From Polytrichum commune (taxonomy: Eukaryota > Streptophyta > Polytrichopsida > Polytrichales > Polytrichaceae): DNA of 64,000 bases. This document shows, piece after piece, positions 57,269-64,000 of this stretch (the stretch's first letter is position 1; every line of letters starts with the position of its first letter). The stretch covers positions 37,189,501 to 37,253,500 of the forward strand of contig OX485805.1 of assembly GCA_950295325.1 (NCBI GenBank). The letters run 5' to 3'. The notes below the pieces were generated by a model. The model was not told the origin of the DNA. It searched no databases and saw only the letters and a program-made list of their open reading frames with translations. The position numbers and the translations under genes are program-made.

Positions 57269-57582
57269 AAGGTAGCGGGGCACATTCCCGCTCGGGTCCT
57301 TAGACCGCTCACTAGACCTTTCCAAACAAGAGGTACATTATAGCTTCCAACCTCAAATTTCTATGTAATCATGGTGTACATTTTTGGGGTGAGTGGTTTT
57401 GGGTACCCCTATGAGTTCTCCTTCCAAAATTCATAACTAATTCAATATTAATCCAAAAGTAATTATTCCAATTGGTCCAATTTCCAATGTACTTTGCACA
57501 TCTTCCAAGATTGATTCCCCTTTAATAACTCCCCAATGAACATGCCAATCTGAATTCGAGCAGGAATGTGCCCCGCTACCTT
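57269..57582. mobile_element. MITE with 25-bp TIRs, ~314 bp
   Basis: Left end AAGGTAGCGGGGCACATTCC then CGCTCG; the right end, reverse complemented, is AAGGTAGCGGGGCACATTCC then TGCTCG. TA lies next to both ends, compatible with a 2-bp TA duplication, although the symmetry of the ends makes this uncertain. Non-coding. Confidence 0.75.
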
Positions 57583-60165
57583 AGATAGAATGCAATCCCA
57601 ACTAATACTTTTTGAAATAATTTGACGTGACACCGAAATTAGTTGTAGAGACTGAGAATCAATATTAGAACATAATTGAGATGGATCAACCACAAATATG
57701 TAGAAGGCATGTTCTTCACATAGATGAATGAGATGTAATAGTACTATTAGTGAGTGGAATTTTTTTTTTTCACTCTCATTATAATAGTCACCCTCTCAAA
57801 GTGGTCTTGTGACTCACATATTCTTACCACATGTAAGAGATCTTGAGTGGTTAAGAGTGTGATGAAGTGATACATGCACACTTCATGAATAATCCTTTTT
57901 ACCTTGTTTAACGATTTATAATTCATGTTCACATGCTCTCTTTATCAATTCTAGGTAGAATAAAAGACATATTGAAACCTTTTTGAAAGATACTTTTTTG
58001 ACTTGCTAGGAAAGTGGGTGTATGGCACATGCATATGAGGGTGCATTGTCACCCACTCTATGCTTTCCTGAATAGTGACCCAATCTTGAAGTGTGGGTCA
58101 GGTTGAGCATGTGGGGGAGCCGGGCCTTAGTCTCACAACCCTTCATTCATTAATTATATAATGTTATCATGCACCTTGGGTGAAGAAAGGAGGTAAACGG
58201 TGAACATTGAGAATATGACCAACAAACTTGTCATAAGATCCCACTTGATGGAACACATATGTGCTTGAAAGTTACGCAAACATAAAGTGTGCAAGTCCTT
58301 CTATAATTAGTTTAACTAATGTTGGTTTCATAATTTATAATCAGCAACAAGTGGCACCTCTTTCTTGGAGAAAGTTCTTAGACAAATTTTGTCTCTCCCA
58401 CGCAACATGACTTCCCCCCCCCCCCCCACACAGACATAGATAGCGTAATTTTTTTTGTCTTGCCATGACAAGTTCAAAACTTTTTCCAAGAAAAAGGTTT
58501 TCCTAATTAGTGGCAAAAACATCCTTCAAGAGACAATCATATTGAACTTAAATTCATTCAAGGCTTTTCTTAAGCATATTTCCAGTGTTCCCAAGTCTAA
58601 ACGCCTGAGAGGGCAGCATTTCGGGAAAGGACTATAAGTCTCCTCCTCGACAATTTCTCTCCCAACGACTTCCTTCCCTTCAACTTTTTCGGGTGGGAGG
58701 GTGCGATCCTAAGCACTTCAGAACCTCAAACATAACATTTGTAGACCCTTCAAATAAGAATGTTTCAAGCAAGAAAACTAAGATAGTTACTCAACCTTTG
58801 GGATTGTAGCATCATTCTGTGTTTGCTCCAATGCATGATCTCTAGGAGGGGAGAACCTCACCTTTGCCCATATGCAACCCACACTAAAGTATTAGCACTT
58901 GCACATCAAGTGTCCACAACTACATCCAATTGATATCCATGTCTCCAAGAAAAATGTATAGAGGAATTCAAAACTTAAAACATGCATGCTCAATAGATAC
59001 TTTAGTTTATCACCTTGATGTTAGCCATGGTAGCGTTATACATAATTAAAAAATGTACAAGAATAGAGAAAATGGCTAGTAGCTGAGCATGGTGGACCAC
59101 ACGTCTATGTTGCCCTGTAGCTTTGTAGATGTGGGCCAGGTAGTGTTGACACTTGTGTACAGACAGGAGCTTTGTCGTAAAGGCGTGAGGATCAAGCAAG
59201 TAATTCTACACAGAGGTAAGTATGCAACAAGGTAGAGCCTAGTGAGGCCATACTTCTGTGTGGAAGAGGTTGGTTTTTTTTTTTAAATTAATTTTTTTTA
59301 AAACCCTTTGATGTGAGCCCAAAAGATGGCACTTTTAGGGTTTTTTATAAGTATTCAAATCATGGCAAATCATGGTGTAAATCAAGGTGTAGTGATCAAC
59401 CATCTTGAATTGCATGATGTGCATGATTTAAAGAATATTAGGTTTTAGTAAGGTACTAAAAATCCTTCTTGGGTTGCTCACTATAGCTCATTATTGTCAT
59501 ATGCGCGTTTCTTGGTATTCTTTTTCTAAATTTTATGGTTTTCACTATATACGGGAAAAGAGAGAGAGAGAGAGACCCTCTTTTTTTTGGTCTTATGAGT
59601 AACCGCATGTTGTTTGCAAAATGCAAAATGAAGTATGGCATTTGGCTTTTTGATTGTAGTAGTATCCAAATTTAAAATAGAAAATAGGATGCATTTATTT
59701 TCCCTAAAATCTGGTATTAGGTCACGAGAGGGAAGTTATTATGGCTGATATGTTGGTCATCATGGCATAAGTTACATATGTAACATTTGTTGCATAGTTT
59801 GGTTATGACTCGCCAAACCACATTGCTCTATTGGCGGTTTAGATCCATTTTCTCAAATTTTGGTTCTAAAGGGAAGAAAAAAAAAAGCTGCCTTATTCTT
59901 TTTGGTACAATTTAGCTACATTTGGCGCTAAATTGCTCGCAAAGGTTGGTGTTGCAGAGGCTCTGAACTATTGTCTAGCTACGAATTGGTCAGTGCAGGT
60001 TGTGTTAAAGGTGGACCTGTCATATGGAGAAGTCCATGCAGCTTGTTACTACTTGAATTTGTGCTTTAATTTGCTGGCAGAAGATGTTTGACTTGGTGGT
60101 CACTTGCACATATAATATAGTTCACAAGGTGTCCGTTGTCTCAATTTTTGCACTACTGTTACTAA
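57583..60165. other. Gene-free stretch
   Basis: Contains a poly-C run near 58417-58427 and a GA run near 59560-59573. Short frames only, none recognised. Confidence 0.5.
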
Positions 60166-60675
60166 GGGCCACTTCACACACGAGACTGAGAGCCCGTGAC
60201 CATTACACTTCGAGCACTCTCATTGGTGGAAAAGCCGGAGCCGGTTCAAGTTTGCTTCACACTACGCTTGAGGGACCAACAGAGTATGTGAATGCAAGAT
60301 GGATGTAAAGTCTACATGGAGTCCTATATGGCATCGAATGGATCATGTTTCATGGTCACTTGGACTATTTTCAAAAACCACCTCTTGGAGGTAGGCCTAA
60401 CACAAAACCAGGAGACCATGGCACTCTGAACGCTCACAACCATTGGTTTATTCTATTTTATCATGTGTGAGGACCCGCATGAATAGAAAGTCATTGAAAT
60501 AGTATTGAGTTGAGGGTCCGGTCACATATAACTTCACACTACACTTGAGGATTGTGACCACACTACATGATTGTGGAGGTCTCTTGGGACGGCCTTTGGA
60601 CACTTTCATGGTCACAACTCTTTGGGCTCTTACAGTTTCATGGTCACAACTCTTGGCTCGTGTGTGAAGTGGCCC
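60166..60675. mobile_element. PIF/Harbinger-like MITE, copy 2, 510 bp with TAA target duplication
   Basis: Both ends, read inwards, start GGGCCACTTCACACACGAG, an exact 19-bp match. TAA flanks both ends (60163-60165 and 60676-60678). This is the best-preserved of three copies. The right half contains a short local repeat (TTTCATGGTCACAACTCTT twice), explaining its extra length over copy 1. Confidence 0.9.
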
Positions 60676-62172
60676 TAAGTTGTGCTTTGTTGGACCAGAA
60701 GGATACTAGGTTGCTTGAAAGATCTTCACTTGGGCTATGTCCGTAATTTTTCACAAATAGAGTTCCTCCTACAATAGAGTTATCCATAAAGTCCTTCAAA
60801 GAGGGACAAAACCGTGGGTTCGATCCTTCTTTGAGAAACTTTCTTCTCAGAGCTCGGTAGCTCCTTGTGTGCAGGAGCCTATTTTGAAAGTTGGGTGAAA
60901 CTTTTGAGACCTCCTCTTTCCATCTCTCAAACTTTGAGAGAATTTTAGATCTAAAATTGAGTATGTGCTTGGTTCCCGCTGTCCTAAATCTTGGATTGAC
61001 CATATGCAAGGTTCGCTTGGCCGACCCATCCTAATGGAGCAACCTAAAAGCTGGTGATTAGTAGCCTAACACCACTATTTGTGTATGCTAATTTAAGCAT
61101 GAAGAAAACTTGGAGGACTTTGTGTTTATTCTCATAAAGCCAGGGTTTGGGACAACACCCATGATTTCATCTCCTTTACTTCACAAATAACTTTGATAAG
61201 TTCAATTTTTTTGGCTAACTAATTTGCGATATCTAATGGATGGTGACCACACTTTCTAATTAACTGGTTTTGGTCACTTACACAATTTCCCATCAGACAT
61301 TGACATTGAGAACCGAGCTATTATTGTGGTGCAGAATGATGTTCAGAAGGAGGGGGTTATGATGCATATTGAGCTCATCAATAAAAGTCTCTCATAGACG
61401 GATGAAACCGTGGGTTTGATCAGGCATTTTTGATAGCCTAGCACCACTCTTTGTGTATGCTAATTTAAGCATTAAGATAACTTAGGTGACTGTGTTCATC
61501 TCATAAACTTAGGGTTTGGGACTAAAACCCATGGTTTCAATTGCTTTACTTTATGGATAACTCTATTAACTTTGAAGGTCTATGTTGGAGGGTTCTTGCA
61601 GAATCAAGCTTGACTTGTTCTCGAATTGGTTGGTGTAGATAAATTTCTAGAATGTGATATTGGTCCGGTCCATATACATGCAACTTATCACTACACTAAA
61701 ATATTGCTATAATTTAGTGTGGACAACAATAATTCTCTAGAGCCCCACACTGTTTTCTACCCATGCCAATGTTCTACTTCTAAGTTAGTTTGGACCACAT
61801 AATAATTTTCTTGGGAAAATGATGCTACTTAGTTTCTTGGGGTAGGTTGATGCAAGCAAGGTTTACAAAAGCCAAACGGTTGCCAAGTTGGCTTTTAATT
61901 GAGATCCTTGCATGGAGTCTTCAGGGTGGACCTGACAAATTTTAGGCCTAATTTGGGTTTTGTAAAAAATTGAGCAAATGGAAGGTGAGTAGTTGGGAGG
62001 TAATTAACAAGAATAGTAATGCTCTTATTATTACTAAGTGCTTCCGAAGATGCTAGACAATTTACTTCATTCAAGCTTTGCTTATTGAATACAAACGTGG
62101 TGAGCGCGCATATGCTATACAAGGTAGTTATGATCTATGCATCACCGTACATGCAACACCATATTATATGGT

Positions 62173-62173
<1 letters not shown>
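60676..62173. other. Gene-free stretch with a ~150-bp direct repeat
   Basis: TAGCCTA.CACCACT.TTTG, TGTATGCTAATTTAAGCAT and AGGGTTTGGGAC occur at 61062-61215 and again at 61434-61580. The minus-strand frame 60644-61009 (121 codons) starts inside the MITE and is unrecognised. Confidence 0.5.

Positions 62174-62209
<36 letters not shown>
62174..62209. repeat. (TA)n microsatellite
   Basis: About 17 TA units. Confidence 0.95.
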
Positions 62210-62212
<3 letters not shown>

Positions 62213-63213
62213 ATAATGCCTACCCCATTTTCAACATTTGGATTATCACCAAAACTTTAGAACCTGTAATGTGAAACTACCATGCAACACAAGTTGAGAG
62301 TGAATATTAAGAATAAGGTCAAATGATGATAGAAGAAGATAATGTAGAAGTAGAAGGCACTTGGATGCACTCACTTGATTGGCTATGTGTTCTCCTTCAA
62401 GTGTCATTTGAAAATGAAAGAGTTACTAAATGTTGGATGTTGTTGTCATCACCCCACCTTTCTTGAGAGAATCCGAAATATTACACGCTTTGCATCCAAA
62501 TTTAAAATGTGGAGTCTGTTTCCCTTTTACTTTACAAGACATTTGAGGATGACGATGCACCCAGAAACTGAATTACATAGTTCTGCAATCAACTACCAAA
62601 AAGGAAGACTGCAAATGAGATGCCAAGCAATAGATTGGAACGATACCGTTGACCAAACATCGATCCAAAAGAACTGCAAATTGGGGAACTTGTTTTTTCA
62701 ATGATCTAGAGGAAGCTTGTAATCGGCTTCAAAGGAACAGCTGACACTCGGCAGATTATCTGAGAATCTGACACCTCTAAGGATGTAGGAGAGTCTGATG
62801 TGTTCATGTAGTGATGATGCTGTGTGTTTGACGGAGAAAATTACAGCCAAGCCTCAATCGTAGTTCAGCTCCGCGACCCTATTCTATTCTCATTTTCTAT
62901 ATATATGCTCATGAAGCGACACAAGCTCCGTAAGCGGGGATTAAGTTATTTCCATCTATCTTCGAGCACATGAACAAAGGAATCAGACATCAGGTTTTTG
63001 TACTAAAGATCATGATACGTGCATGCACACGTTTATTCCTGACCACAAGGCAGAACCGCTAACAAACTCACAGATAGAAAATCTTTGAGCACCTCCGTCA
63101 CATTGAAGCCAGGATCTAAGAAGATGGCGCATACTCAGATGCTATCTTGCATGTAACAAAACCATGACTTGGCAGAGAGAAGCCGTATTCTGTGAATGGT
63201 GTCGTGGACAGTT
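62210..63213. other. Gene-free stretch
   Basis: A plus-strand frame at 62375-62704 (109 codons) is unrecognised. 62830-63180 is somewhat richer in GC and could be transcribed, but shows no coding signal I can support. Confidence 0.4.
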
Positions 63214-63710
63214 CACGGGTAGATCACTTAGTGCATTTAAAAAACGACGTGCAGCATAATATAGAGAGGATTAAAATCATTTGAAATAAAAATTATAAAG
63301 GAATTCCAAATAATGAAGGGGCCATTAAATGTAGACAATCCCATTATAAGTAAGTTAGATGGACATAAAACGTGGGCCATTATTTTTTTGTAAAATTAAT
63401 ATAGGGGCTGAAGATAAGGATCCTAGAAGGTATGTTTAGTATAGTATGTAAATGGGTTTAGGACTCACAGGGATGGATGATAATTGGGATTTCCATCTGT
63501 CCAAAAATGGCTTAAAAGGAATATAGAGTACAAAAAATTGCAGTGACTTGGACAATATAAGTAATAAATGGGTGCAAACAAATGGGCCATTTTTGAAATT
63601 TAAGTAATTATAGGGAGGCTTTAATTTAGCCTTTGAAGGTAAATAGCCCCGAAACAAAAAAACCTAGCCGCACGTGGTGCACAAAAAAGCCTTAGAGTGA
63701 TCTACCCGTG
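63214..63710. mobile_element. hAT-type MITE, 497 bp, with perfect 8-bp target duplication
   Basis: Left end CACGGGTAGATCACT; the right end is its exact reverse complement, a 15-bp perfect TIR. GGACAGTT directly precedes (63206-63213) and follows (63711-63718) the element. An 8-bp duplication with CA...TG ends fits the hAT superfamily. Non-coding, AT-rich. The intact duplication suggests a fairly young insertion. Confidence 0.88.
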
Positions 63711-63774
63711 GGACAGTTGCGGTACTCAGAACAATACCGTAGGTGATTCGTCAAAACAATCGGCCGCAGGTAAA

Positions 63775-63985
63775 CAACCCAATGAACTGGGAGAACCGAC
63801 CGCTAGTTACAGATGAGCCGGTTGAGTTTGATAAATATCCGGTTGAAGTTCAAGACTTCAGGAAGATTACCCATCATTTTAGAGGAATCCATAGAATATA
63901 CATCAAATTAATAAAGAAAAACTGAAAGATCACAACAAGTAACCGGTTGGACTTGGAAACACTAGGATCTTGACCGATTATGCTA
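63775..63985 (+). repeat. Dispersed repeat R3, partner of 44928-45140 in opposite orientation
   Basis: GAACCGACCGCTAGTTACAG, ATGAGCCGGTTGAGTTTGA, CCGGTTGAAGTTCAAGACTT and CATTTTAGAGGAATCCATAG match the reverse complement of the 44.9-kb copy at roughly 75-80 % by eye. Confidence 0.75.
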
Positions 63986-64000
63986 AAAAATGTCCCCGAC

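Overview
This window is nuclear DNA from a land plant, most likely a non-flowering one. The species cannot be named from sequence alone. The evidence is three intron-bearing genes of plant-type families in a large, AT-rich, repeat-dominated background, with plant-style DNA transposons (pogo/Lemi1-like, PIF/Harbinger-like, hAT) and a Ty1/copia relic. There are no operons and no prokaryotic gene packing.

Genes. (1) 2569-5493, minus: a complete four-exon SLAC1-family S-type anion channel of about 624 residues. (2) 27840-29120, plus: a two-exon gene of about 296 residues matching the N-terminal module of LIN/CERBERUS-type E3 ubiquitin ligases; no U-box or WD40 part is visible downstream. A decayed second copy of the same module lies at 18743-20041, minus. 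(3) 36404-41814, minus: a complete eleven-exon canonical heterotrimeric G-protein alpha subunit of about 389 residues, with Asp replacing the near-invariant Glu of the P-loop. SLAC1 and G-alpha both act in stimulus and ion-flux signalling in plants, but nothing here shows co-regulation.

Layout. 0-2.5 kb: copia tail. 2.5-8 kb: SLAC1 with an ~80-bp tandem array upstream. 10-11 kb: two short TIR elements and a cluster of four ACGTG boxes. 11.3-14.1 kb: an element with long inverted arms and an internal ~51-bp array. 14-17.5 kb: dispersed repeats, a PIF/Harbinger-like MITE and a pogo-like element carrying a transposase remnant. 18.7-20 kb: LIN pseudogene. 22-24.4 kb: hAT transposase pseudogene. 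26.5-29.1 kb: GC-rich island, ~165-bp tandem array, LIN-like gene. 31-36 kb: MITEs. 36.4-41.8 kb: G-alpha. 43.5-45.1 kb: ~202-bp array and GC-rich island upstream of G-alpha. 46-54 kb: foldback DNA, an 84-bp hairpin array and a ~248-bp array. 54.45-55.28 kb: a TTAA-flanked, piggyBac-like element. 57-64 kb: more MITEs, including a hAT-type one with a perfect 8-bp target duplication.

Recurring structure. At least a dozen copies of one dispersed repeat family are scattered through introns and intergenic DNA. All three intact genes have a tandem array between their start codon and a more GC-rich upstream stretch; this may be a real leader architecture or a chance result in array-rich DNA. Splice sites were placed by reading GT/AG boundaries against remembered family alignments, not by transcript data.
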